64,000 nucleotides of DNA from Acidobacteria bacterium Ga0074141 (GTDB lineage: Bacteria > Acidobacteriota > Blastocatellia > Pyrinomonadales > Pyrinomonadaceae). Every line of letters begins with the position of its first letter. Within the stretch, counting starts at the first letter, position 1. The position numbers and the translations under genes were made by a program. This document shows positions 35,399-43,170 of the stretch, in pieces. The stretch is taken from assembly GCA_001464665.1 (NCBI GenBank), contig LNDP01000024.1:558001-622000 (forward strand), read 5' to 3'. The notes under the pieces are model-generated. The model had not been told where the DNA came from. It saw nothing but the letters and a program-made list of their open reading frames with translations, and did no database searches.

Positions 35399-36285
35399 AA
35401 CCCGAGTTCTCAACAAGCCGATTAAGCTCCTCATTCCGCGCCACTGACGAGTTTCCAGTTCAGATTTTGTGCGGCGATGTTCGACAAAAGTTGAAGGAGA
35501 TTCCAGACAGTACTTTTCATACATGCGTTACCTCACCGCCGTATTGGGGAATGCGAGATTATGATCACACGGGACAAATTGGTGCTGAGGACACACTCCC
35601 AGAATACGTAGAGAACTTGGTTGAATGTTTCAGAGAGGTGCGAAGAGTCCTTCGTCACGATGGGACCCTATGGCTTAATATTGGCAACACCTACACGTCT
35701 GGCGGCAGGGCCTGGAGAGCGGCAGATTCGAAGAATAAAGGGAGGGCGATGTCATATCGACCCGCTACACCTGTAGGACTAAAACCGAAAGACTTAATTG
35801 GAGTCGCATGGATTGTCGCGATGGCTCTTCAAAGTGATGGCTGGTATCTGCGGTCGGATATCATTTGGCATAAGCCAAATTGTCAGCCTGAATCTGTGAA
35901 AGACAGAGTAACAGTTTCGCATGAATATCTTTTCATGTTTTCGAGGAATGAAAATTACTTCTTTGACCAAGAAGCAATTAAGGAAACCAGGGCAGATGGT
36001 CTAGGTAGGAAGAATCGGCGGTCTGTCTGGACAATCAACACTGAACCGTTCAAAGACGCCCATTTTGCTGTTTTCCCAAGAACATTGGTACGCCCATGTA
36101 TCCTTGCCGGATCCCCGGTGAACGGTTTTGTTCTTGATCCTTTTTTCGGTAGCGGTACGGTTGGTGTGGTCGCAATTGAAACCGGGAGAAACTGTGTCGG
36201 TGTGGAGGCCAAGCCGGAGTATGTTGAAATTGCTCGTAATCGGATAGCAGGTTCTGCTCCTTCGTTATTCACGGCATATCCGTAA
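35395..36285 (+). CDS. type II DNA methyltransferase (N4-cytosine/N6-adenine, beta-order)
   Basis: 296 residues. The catalytic motif IV CVTSPPYWGMRDYD comes first (about residues 44-57) and the AdoMet motif I FVLDPFFGSGTVGVVAIE near the C-terminus, the beta-type order. The SPPY form is common in N4-cytosine enzymes and also occurs in N6-adenine ones, so the base is left open. RRSVWTINTEP is another family stretch. It should protect host DNA against the neighbouring nuclease. Low GC compared with surrounding genes indicates transfer. The 3' end overlaps the convergent nuclease gene by 17 bp. Confidence 0.92.
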   Translation: MKPEFSTSRLSSSFRATDEFPVQILCGDVRQKLKEIPDSTFHTCVTSPPYWGMRDYDHTGQIGAEDTLPEYVENLVECFREVRRVLRHDGTLWLNIGNTYTSGGRAWRAADSKNKGRAMSYRPATPVGLKPKDLIGVAWIVAMALQSDGWYLRSDIIWHKPNCQPESVKDRVTVSHEYLFMFSRNENYFFDQEAIKETRADGLGRKNRRSVWTINTEPFKDAHFAVFPRTLVRPCILAGSPVNGFVLDPFFGSGTVGVVAIETGRNCVGVEAKPEYVEIARNRIAGSAPSLFTAYP

Positions 36286-37045
36286 GGCGTGGGAATTCCC
36301 AAACACCGTGAACTACACAAAGTTCTTTCCGAAGCCCTTTAATTTGTAACTTGCGCTCGCCGCCTCCATCAAAATACAGGGAGTACAGCACTTGCTCACC
36401 TTCTTCAACATAACAGTAACCAGGCTTTGGGTTTTGACTACTTTCGGATTTCATTTCAAGGCGGCCAGTTGCTGCCCGAGCCAAGAGTTCCTTCGGTATT
36501 TCGATTAGTTCATATTTGTAGGTCGGATCACCCTTCTTCAACGCTCGTAATATTAGAATTCGTTGAATACCCTGCAAGTTCGCGAGAAACTGTTCGCGCA
36601 AACCGACCAAATCATTCGGATCCGACCCCCACTGTCCTCCGCCTAGCTCCATAAATTTAGAGATATGGATCGTTCCTTCTTTTATAGTCCTTGCGGCCTC
36701 TGTCTTTAATGAAAACCTCTCGCCACTAATATCGATATCGTAACCACGTGCTCCGCGAGGCGCCAATTGGGCTTCGACCTTCGTATCCAACAGAACGCGT
36801 TCCAACGCATACTCAAATTTATCTTTAGAAAATGGTTCCTTGGAAAATGCGTGATGGAGCCGAAGGATATCCCCGAAATCTTGGAGGACCCGAGATGTGA
36901 TCAAACTAGACGTTTCCAGACGTTGGTACTCTATCGGGGCTCCAAAAACCCCGACGACCTTTTCGATTACCCGAAGGCGATAACTTGAAAGCGTTGGTAG
37001 TGCGGCAATCAGTCGTTCAATTCTTTCTCGTTTCTTCATCGACAT
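36269..37045 (-). CDS. putative type II restriction endonuclease
   Basis: About 258 residues from the ATG at 37045 (37039 is nearly as good; the longer frame to 37102 adds a hydrophobic stretch without support). Not recognised with certainty. Support comes from context, convergent and overlapping with a DNA methyltransferase, and from GYDIDISGERFSLKTEAA, which can be read as a PD-(D/E)xK-like core (Asp, then after a beta turn Ser-x-Lys and Glu). The next stretch, GTIHISKFMELGGGQWG, looks like a conserved family part. Basic, cytosolic. Recognition site unknown. AT-rich like its partner. Confidence 0.7.
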   Translation of the reverse strand: MSMKKRERIERLIAALPTLSSYRLRVIEKVVGVFGAPIEYQRLETSSLITSRVLQDFGDILRLHHAFSKEPFSKDKFEYALERVLLDTKVEAQLAPRGARGYDIDISGERFSLKTEAARTIKEGTIHISKFMELGGGQWGSDPNDLVGLREQFLANLQGIQRILILRALKKGDPTYKYELIEIPKELLARAATGRLEMKSESSQNPKPGYCYVEEGEQVLYSLYFDGGGERKLQIKGLRKELCVVHGVWEFPRLTDMP

Positions 37046-37119
37046 GAAAGACAATGCAACGTACAGACTTTCGATAATAACTATAGTCAACCGAATTACC
37101 AATAACCAAACAAATTGAT

Positions 37120-37551
37120 CTATTGCGTTCCAGATTCAACTCTTCGGACGATACCGCCGCGGCGGTTTTTTATGGGCATTGGCGAGAGGTCGGGGAGGGC
37201 ATCTTCGGCGATAAGGCCGAGGCGTTTGAGAATGGCGGCGGAGGCGGCCGGGCGGGTACGGTGGTCGTCGCCGTCGTCTAAATTGAATGAGTGCTCATCA
37301 AGCGTCCGACGATCGTCCTCAAGGTCCTTGATCGAGTAGTTAAGCGGCACATTGTTCTCTTTCAAAAACGCGTCCACCTCAAACCGGTTGATCCCGAGAA
37401 GTTTGCCGACCTGTCCATGCGATAACCTTCCACAACGATATTCCTCCAGCACCGTCGCCGTAAGCACTCGCCGTTCGATGTCTGCCTGATCAGTGCCAAT
37501 AACTTTCGCGAGATCCTCGGGAATGTTGATCGTGACCTGCTTTTCGTTAGT
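37120..37551 (-). pseudogene. UPF0175 antitoxin without start codon, fused in frame to an asparaginase tail
   Basis: Reading from 37551 after a TAA codon, the frame shows VTINIPEDLAKVIGTDQADI, then LTATVLEEYRCGRLSHGQVG and VDAFLKENNVPLNYSIKDLE, a complete UPF0175 protein except that no ATG, GTG or TTG stands at the expected beginning. An internal ATG/GTG would remove the ribbon part. After about residue 85 the frame continues without a stop into DGDDHRTRPAASAAILKRLG and on to the end, a copy of the C-terminus of the asparaginase encoded at 38189. No partner toxin is nearby. Most likely a decayed toxin-antitoxin remnant. Confidence 0.75.
37155..37281. repeat. duplicate of the asparaginase 3' end (copy A)
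   Basis: This stretch matches 38221-38347 at a constant offset of 1066 bp without gaps, with about ten to twelve mismatches (about 91 percent identity by eye). It encodes on the minus strand the last 40 or so residues of asparaginase with nine substitutions. Similarity fades at 37281-37286 where the UPF0175 sequence starts. Confidence 0.93.
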
Positions 37552-37616
37552 TTAACCTAATTCGAACCGGACATAAATCAAATTGACTGTGGAATCTAAA
37601 GATCGTCAACGTCATG

Positions 37617-37672
37617 CGGGCAAACTGCGTTCAAGTAAACTGACGAACCTATGACTGGAAAGCGAGTTTGGG
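37617..37672. repeat. decayed duplicate of the oxidoreductase 3' end
   Basis: CGGGCAAACTGCGTTCAAG at 37617 and AAACTGACGAACCTATGACT just after match 34621-34661 (CGGGCAAACAGCGTTCAAG, AAACTGACGAACCTCTGGCT) with few changes and one missing base, which breaks the frame. Similarity weakens past 37660 but GGTGATCTCAAGAAGCGG (from 37676) recalls GTGTTCAAAAAGCCGG of the original. Confidence 0.85.
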
Positions 37673-37682
37673 CAGGGTGATC

Positions 37683-38174
37683 TCAAGAAGCGGTTGGGGG
37701 TGGCAGATTCGAATTTAGCCGCTGTCTGATCTGGTCTCTTTTCTGAAGTGTATACTGCGTTGGCTCGAGATTTACCGCTATATCGAGATCTGAAAGAGCA
37801 TCCTCAAGTCTTCCTTCGTCTATCAGGAGGTAAGCACGAAACCTCAAGAAGGTAACATCTTTCTCGATTGCTATCGCAGCGGAACAACTATCGATCGCCT
37901 CACTTAAGCGTCCAGCACGCTTGAATAGATCGGCCTTATTAATGTGAGGGATCGGGTTGCGGGGATCGAGTTCGATCGCCTTGTCGAAGTCTTCAAGTGC
38001 CTCGTCGAGCCTTCCAATCTCCGAGTATGCGAGTCCGCGATTATTGAAAACCGCTGATTCCAAGTTTCCCTTTTCGATTTGATCGCTAAGGCTTGAGATG
38101 GTTTCCTCATACTGGCTAAGTTCGTCCATCAGGAACACTCGATACGAACGGCTCAATAAATTTTCTCTATACAT
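37683..38174 (-). CDS. tetratricopeptide repeat protein
   Basis: 163 residues, ATG at 38174 preceded by AAAGG at suitable spacing. At least three TPR units: ESAVFNNRGLAYSEIGRLDE, NPIPHINKADLFKRAGRLSE and TFLRFRAYLLIDEGRLEDAL, each followed by the small-residue second helix. No signal peptide. TPRs mediate protein contacts; partner unknown. It lies between the two duplicated gene ends, is AT-richer than asparaginase, and begins 14 bp after it on the same strand. Confidence 0.88.
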   Translation of the reverse strand: MYRENLLSRSYRVFLMDELSQYEETISSLSDQIEKGNLESAVFNNRGLAYSEIGRLDEALEDFDKAIELDPRNPIPHINKADLFKRAGRLSEAIDSCSAAIAIEKDVTFLRFRAYLLIDEGRLEDALSDLDIAVNLEPTQYTLQKRDQIRQRLNSNLPPPTAS

Positions 38175-38188
38175 TCCTAACCTTTTTT

Positions 38189-39196
38189 TCAGATCGAAGA
38201 TTCGACTTTTCCAACGACATCGCCGCGGCGGTTTTTTATGGGCATTGGCGAGAGGTCGGGCAGAGCATCTTCGGCGATGAGGCCGAGGCGTTTGAGGATG
38301 GCGGCGGAGGCGACGGGGCGGGCACGGCGGTCGTCGCCGTCCTCGACCTTGAGCCCGATGGCGAGGCCGCTCGGGTATTTTTCGCTCGGCAGAACGCCGC
38401 AGAGCCAGACGCCCTCGGCGCCGACCTTTGAGATGATGCGGCCCTCGGCGGCCTGCATCAGCAGCGTGTCGAGCCGCTCGGTTCCGCCGATCAATTCGGG
38501 GTTTTTGACCATCGCGGAAACGACCCTGCCGCAGGCGGCCTTGAGTTCGCGGGAGAAATGCTCGGGCGGCGAGATGAGGTTCATAAAGCCGCGTGCCATT
38601 GCGGCGAGAGGCAGGGCGAAGTTCGGTGCGGCGCAGCCATCGATGGCGACCTTGATCTTCGCGGCCGGCACTTCGGTGATCGCGGCGGCGGCCTTCAGTA
38701 TCTCCGCCTGAACCGGATTCTCGGGCGAATCGTAGCTCGTGATATCGGCACCGAGGTGCTTGGCAAGGGCGAGCATCGCGGCGTGCTTACCAGAGCAATT
38801 GTTGTGAAGCTCGGTCGGGTATTCGCCGGCCCGCTGCATCCGCTCGGCCTCTTTATCGTAAAAGGGCAGGTGCGTTCCGCAGCGAAGATGTATCTCCGAA
38901 AGGCCGATCCGCTCGAGCATTAATTGCGCGATGCGGACGTGGCGAGCCTCGCCGGAATGTGATGCGCAGGCGAGTGCGATCTCCTCTTCAGAAAATCCGG
39001 CGGCGTCGGCGGCACCACTTGTAAGGCACGGCAGGACCTGAAAAGGCTTGGCGGCCGAGCGGATGAAGGTAACCGTTTTCGGGCTGCCTTCGGCGGCGAG
39101 CTCGCGGCCTTCGCCATCGATGATCACGTAATGGCCGCGGTGGACCGATTCCACCACATCGCCACGAAAAACCTTTGCCAGAACCTTTGAAGCCAT
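38189..39196 (-). CDS. L-asparaginase II family protein
   Basis: 335 residues from the ATG at 39196 (MASKVLAKVFRGDVVESVHR). It belongs to the Rhizobium-type asparaginases, unrelated to the E. coli ones: SHSGEARHVRIAQLML, HLRCGTHLPFYDKEA and the signature LHNNCSGKHAAMLALAKH with its active-site Cys/Ser/Lys, then KVAIDGCAAPNFALPLAAMA. It hydrolyses asparagine to aspartate and ammonia in the cytosol. The gene is intact, but its last about 130 bp also occur at 37155, showing that a recombination event used this 3' end. Starts 7 bp after recN. Confidence 0.92.
   Translation of the reverse strand: MASKVLAKVFRGDVVESVHRGHYVIIDGEGRELAAEGSPKTVTFIRSAAKPFQVLPCLTSGAADAAGFSEEEIALACASHSGEARHVRIAQLMLERIGLSEIHLRCGTHLPFYDKEAERMQRAGEYPTELHNNCSGKHAAMLALAKHLGADITSYDSPENPVQAEILKAAAAITEVPAAKIKVAIDGCAAPNFALPLAAMARGFMNLISPPEHFSRELKAACGRVVSAMVKNPELIGGTERLDTLLMQAAEGRIISKVGAEGVWLCGVLPSEKYPSGLAIGLKVEDGDDRRARPVASAAILKRLGLIAEDALPDLSPMPIKNRRGDVVGKVESSI
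38221..38347. repeat. asparaginase 3' end, intact copy (copy B)
   Basis: The partner of 37155-37281. It is part of the complete asparaginase frame. Together the copies flank about 0.94 kb that holds the UPF0175 remnant, the oxidoreductase-end duplicate and the TPR gene. Confidence 0.93.
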
Positions 39197-39203
39197 AGTA
39201 ATT

Positions 39204-40880
39204 CTATCCTGCCGCGGCGAGCATTTCGCGGGCATTCTCGCGGGCGGCGTCGGTGATCTTTTCGCCGGCGAGCATACGGGCGATCTCTTCGATGCGTTCG
39301 GCGGGCCCGAGTTCGCGGAGGGCGATCTCGGTCCGGCCTTTCACCGCCGCTTTCTCAACGACAAAATGCCGATCCGCCTTTGAGGCGACCTGCGCCTGAT
39401 GCGTTACGCAAAGCACCTGCTGAGACTCGGCAAGCGCCTTGAGCTTAAGCCCGACCGCCTCTGCGACACGCCCGCCGATGCCGGCATCGATCTCATCAAA
39501 AACCGATGACGTCGCCGAGTTCCGCGGCCGCGAGGCCGTCTTCAAAACAAGCATCAGCCGCGAGGCCTCGCCGCCCGAAGCAACTTTCGCGAGAGGCTTG
39601 ACCGCTTCGCCGGGATTAGCCGAAAAGAAAAACTCAACGCGGTCGATGCCGCTTGCGGCCGGTTCCTCAGGAACACTTTCGATGCGTGTTTCAAATTTCG
39701 CTTTATCGAAGGCCACGTCCTTGAGCGACGACTCGACCTGCTTATCAAACTTTTTCGCGGCTGACCTTCGTTTCTCGCTGAGGCGTTTCGCGACCTCGAG
39801 ATACGCTGTCTCAGCCGCGGCGAGTTCGGCGGCCAGTTCCTTCTCGCGGAGCTCGGCGAGTTCGATATTTGAAAGCCGCTGTTCGGCATCGGCCTGATGC
39901 TCGAGTGCGGCTTCGACCGAGCCGCCATATTTTCTCGAAAGCCGCGTTATCTCGGCCAGTCGATTCTCGATCTCCTCAAGCCGCTCGGGCGAGTGCTCAA
40001 GCCCGCCGCGGAAGTCGCGGAGTGTCGCCCCGAGGTCCTCGGCGACCGCCTCGGCACTCTGCAGGCCTTCGATGTAATCGGCAAAGCGGCGATCGTAGGT
40101 CGCGAGTTCCTCTATCCGCTTGATCGCCTGCCCGAGCGATGAAAGAGCCGAATGCTCGTCCTCGTAAAGCAGTCCGAAAGCCTCATCGCTGAGCGATGAA
40201 AGCTTCTCGATATTTGCCGCCCGCCGCTTTTCGTCCTCTAATTCCTCGGCTTCGCCGGGCACGAGGCTTCCCTCTTTCAGCTCATCAACCTGAAAGCGAA
40301 GAATGTCGAGAAGCTGGAGCTTTTCGGCCTCGTCGCGTTTTAATGCGGCAAGCTCGCGGCGAACGCGTTCAAGGTCCGCAAAACGATACCCGACCTCCAT
40401 CGGAAGCTCGCCCGTATCGGCAAAATCATCGAGCAAGGCGAGATGCGTCGCCGGGTCAAAGAGCGTACTCTGCTCGCCCTGGCCGTGGATGGCGACAAGC
40501 TCCGGCCCGAGCCGCTTGAGAAACGCGGCCGTTACCAACTGGCCATTTACGTAAATGCGGTTTTTGCCGCTGCGGCTGAGGTCGCGGCGGACGATGAGTT
40601 CGATCTCGCCTTCCGCTTCATGGTCGATGCCGCTTTCATCAAGCAGCGTGAGCAACCCGGCATTTGCCGGCACGAAAAAGATGCCCTCGATGCGGGCCGC
40701 TTCCTCGCCGTCGCGGATCAGGTCGGTCGAAATGCGTCCGCCGGTGAGCGCCCCGAGGCTGTCAACAATGATGGATTTGCCCGACCCGGTTTCGCCTGTC
40801 AATAGATTGAGCCCGTGGCCAAATTCGGCCTCGAGCTCTTCGATCAGGGCGATGTTCTTAATTCTTAGAACGGTCAGCAT
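39204..40880 (-). CDS. recN: DNA repair protein RecN
   Basis: 558 residues from the ATG at 40880 (MLTVLRIKNIALIEELEAEF); upstream in-frame codons are not needed. RecN is an SMC-like ATPase that acts early at DNA double-strand breaks. Walker A LTGETGSGKSIIVDSLGAL, VAIHGQGEQSTLFDP, two coiled-coil arms in the middle, signature motif AKVASGGEASRLMLVLK and Walker B SSVFDEIDAGIGG are all present, then LCVTHQAQVASKADRHFVV. Followed by asparaginase on the same strand. Confidence 0.96.
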   Translation of the reverse strand: MLTVLRIKNIALIEELEAEFGHGLNLLTGETGSGKSIIVDSLGALTGGRISTDLIRDGEEAARIEGIFFVPANAGLLTLLDESGIDHEAEGEIELIVRRDLSRSGKNRIYVNGQLVTAAFLKRLGPELVAIHGQGEQSTLFDPATHLALLDDFADTGELPMEVGYRFADLERVRRELAALKRDEAEKLQLLDILRFQVDELKEGSLVPGEAEELEDEKRRAANIEKLSSLSDEAFGLLYEDEHSALSSLGQAIKRIEELATYDRRFADYIEGLQSAEAVAEDLGATLRDFRGGLEHSPERLEEIENRLAEITRLSRKYGGSVEAALEHQADAEQRLSNIELAELREKELAAELAAAETAYLEVAKRLSEKRRSAAKKFDKQVESSLKDVAFDKAKFETRIESVPEEPAASGIDRVEFFFSANPGEAVKPLAKVASGGEASRLMLVLKTASRPRNSATSSVFDEIDAGIGGRVAEAVGLKLKALAESQQVLCVTHQAQVASKADRHFVVEKAAVKGRTEIALRELGPAERIEEIARMLAGEKITDAARENAREMLAAAG

Positions 40881-40897
40881 AATGCCGGGCGGGCCGG

Positions 40898-42214
40898 CTA
40901 TCTCTTTATCTTCGGAACGTCTTCGCCGCCCTTGAGCCATCGTCCGAGCGAGAAGATGGCGTCCGGCGGAAACTCGGTCTCAAGTTCGGGACTCGTCCAG
41001 TTTACCTGCCGGCCTTTCTTATAGAAAAGAAGATCGGCGAATGTCCCGCTTTTTATCAGATTGAAACGGCCGATGACGTTGTATCCCGAGACATCAAACT
41101 CCTCAAGCCCGGTGACGCTGCCGAGGTCTCCAACCGACCTGACGAAGCCCGGCGTCGCGAGACCGGCACGGCGGCGCTCGACGTTGACGGCGATGTCGGC
41201 CGGCTTGGACACGACCGGCTGCCCGCGTTCGATGACGGTCGCTCCGCGAAAAATGAAATAGAAGATGCGACGCGAGCTGTTGCGCGGGATGAACTCGTAA
41301 GTGGACGGGCTGTATCTCGCCTCGCTGCCATCGGCAAGTGCCCGAAGTGCGGTGATATAGGCGACGAAATTCATCTTGGCCAGATAGAATTCATCGCGGC
41401 CGTGGAGCCCGCCGGTCTCGATCAAAATGGTCGGCGTGCCCCAGGCAGAGAAATTGTCGCCAAAGGCCGTCGGCGTCCATTCGTCGCCATAGCGGCCGAT
41501 GTGGCCGGGGATGAACTGGTTGAGCGCCTGATTCATCGCAGCAACGAGCCGCATGTTGCGCTCATGGCCGGGCGTAAGCGTCTTTGCCTCGTCACCAAAA
41601 ACGACGAGGAACGAGATCGCGGCTTGCTTATCAGTTGCTCCGACGGTCGTCAGGTAATTCTGATTATGCAGGTTAAAGCCGATCTCCGGCTGCCAGGAAT
41701 CGCGAAGAGCCTTTAGCACTCGGCCCTCCGGCGTTTTTAGGTCCAAGGCGTCGCGGTTGATGTCGATGCCCTGCAGGTTCCGCCGGATGAAAAGCTCGGC
41801 GCCATCCGGATTGAGCATCGGGACCACGCGGAGCGTCATCTTTTCCTCGATCTGCTTTACCCATTCCTTGTCGCGATTATTCTGCAGGATGGTCAGCATG
41901 TCGAAGAGTGCCGGAGTTGCGGTCGGTTCATCGCCGTGCATCTGCGACCACATAAAGACGCGAAGCGGCCCGCGGCCCCACTCCGCCTGAAATATCGGGC
42001 GGTCGGCGACGCTCCGGCCGACCTCGTTAACGCGAATGCCGAGTTTGCGCAAGGCTTCGACCTCGTCGATGGCGTCCTTTACTCGCAGGATCGATGCGGG
42101 CTTTTTCACCACGTGCTCGCGTTCCCAGAGTTCGGCGAGTTCGGCGGGGTTTTGCGACGGTGCATTCATTGCAAAAAGGACAGCGGTGAGAGCGAGGGCA
42201 AAGGCTGATCTCAT
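40898..42214 (-). CDS. exported M14-family zinc carboxypeptidase
   Basis: 438 residues with a signal peptide (MRSAFALALTAVLFAMNAPS). The M14 metal site reads WSQMHGDEPTATPALFD (His and Glu), substrate Arg in DINRDALDLKTPEGR, third zinc ligand in GFNLHNQNYL and the catalytic Glu probably in TILIETGGLHGRDE. The family removes C-terminal residues from peptides, including peptidoglycan stems. A C-terminal domain of about 120 residues is additional and unassigned. Expected in the periplasm. Confidence 0.92.
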   Translation of the reverse strand: MRSAFALALTAVLFAMNAPSQNPAELAELWEREHVVKKPASILRVKDAIDEVEALRKLGIRVNEVGRSVADRPIFQAEWGRGPLRVFMWSQMHGDEPTATPALFDMLTILQNNRDKEWVKQIEEKMTLRVVPMLNPDGAELFIRRNLQGIDINRDALDLKTPEGRVLKALRDSWQPEIGFNLHNQNYLTTVGATDKQAAISFLVVFGDEAKTLTPGHERNMRLVAAMNQALNQFIPGHIGRYGDEWTPTAFGDNFSAWGTPTILIETGGLHGRDEFYLAKMNFVAYITALRALADGSEARYSPSTYEFIPRNSSRRIFYFIFRGATVIERGQPVVSKPADIAVNVERRRAGLATPGFVRSVGDLGSVTGLEEFDVSGYNVIGRFNLIKSGTFADLLFYKKGRQVNWTSPELETEFPPDAIFSLGRWLKGGEDVPKIKR

Positions 42215-42266
42215 ATGTGAATAAGATAAACCGAGATTTCAGCGGCGGGCAAGGCTGTAAATACAA

Positions 42267-42303
42267 AGAGGATGCCGGGAGAGCTTTATTCCCGACATCC
42301 TCT
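42267..42303 (-). terminator. rho-independent terminator after the SYLF gene
   Basis: On the minus strand AGAGGATGTCGGGA and TCCCGGCATCCTCT make a 14-bp stem with one mismatch, followed by TTTGTATTT. It lies about 20 bp after the SYLF stop and separates it from the carboxypeptidase gene on the same strand. Confidence 0.88.
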
Positions 42304-42324
42304 ACTCAAAGACACGCGCCAAAT

Positions 42325-43047
42325 TTATTGTGCGTGGCGGGTTGCCGCTTCCTGAAAGACCTTGGTTGCCGGCGGGATGTCCGCGATGGCGACCTTGTTC
42401 ACTCCGGTCAGGAGTTCGTTGGCCTTTAGGTTGTAAAGTGCCATGTTTCGGTCGTTGTCCGGGCTTATCACGCCACCCTTAAGCGATATGCCGGCAAAGA
42501 GCCCCTTGCTCCGCGAATAAGAAAGGATCTCTGCTTGAAGCTGGGCATCGGTCGTGGCCGCGGCCGTTCTACCGACCGGGCCGGCAGCGACCGAGCCTTC
42601 GGCACCGAGCTCAAACCGGTCCTCAAGCAGATTCTTCAATCCGTCGTCGTTCATGAAAAGCAAAACGTAGTCGGTCGATGAAGCTCCTATCTGAAATCCG
42701 ACGCTTCCGGCCGCGAGTTTGAACACGGTCGGAGCGCTCCAACCGCTCGCCAGCCGACGCGAAATGAGTCCGTGTCCGCCGCTTCCGCCGATACCGAAGG
42801 CTACCTTCTTAACGCCCGGGAAAACGGCTATCGCTTTCGCGTTTTTTAACAATGACTCCGGTATCGAACTCGCCGGTATTCTCATCAGCTCGTCGAGAAC
42901 CTTACTGGCCTTCTTTGCCGTCTCACCGGCCTTTTTTACTTGATTTCGCTTTTCTTTTTCGCTCATCTGACCGCTAACGCCGGCCACGCCGAACGCCAAT
43001 ACGACCGCAAGGGCGGTCAGGGCAGCAATGTAATTTCGTTTGAACAT
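42325..43047 (-). CDS. exported SYLF-domain (Ysc84-like) lipid-binding protein
   Basis: 240 residues. Signal peptide to about residue 26 (FGVAGVSGQ). The SYLF domain runs to the end: IPESLLKNAKAIAVFPGVKK, VAFGIGGSGGHGLISRR, ASSTDYVLLFMNDDGLKNLL and KGLFAGISLKGGVISPDND. In eukaryotes and bacteria the domain binds phosphoinositides or lipids; its bacterial job is not settled. Own terminator, so likely a single-gene transcript. Confidence 0.92.
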   Translation of the reverse strand: MFKRNYIAALTALAVVLAFGVAGVSGQMSEKEKRNQVKKAGETAKKASKVLDELMRIPASSIPESLLKNAKAIAVFPGVKKVAFGIGGSGGHGLISRRLASGWSAPTVFKLAAGSVGFQIGASSTDYVLLFMNDDGLKNLLEDRFELGAEGSVAAGPVGRTAAATTDAQLQAEILSYSRSKGLFAGISLKGGVISPDNDRNMALYNLKANELLTGVNKVAIADIPPATKVFQEAATRHAQ

Positions 43048-43170
43048 TATTCTTTTCTCCTAAATGTCTATTCCCAATAACAGGGCCGTGAAGGCACCTC
43101 GCCCGAAGGCGAATGCCCGCTTGGCCTAAATTGCTACATACTTTAAACGTAAGTCTATTGTGGCGGGAAG

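Noticed and set aside
34700-38350. Prophage or integrative element with integrase
   Set aside because: No integrase, transposase, phage structural gene or tRNA target is present; duplicated gene ends point to homologous recombination instead.
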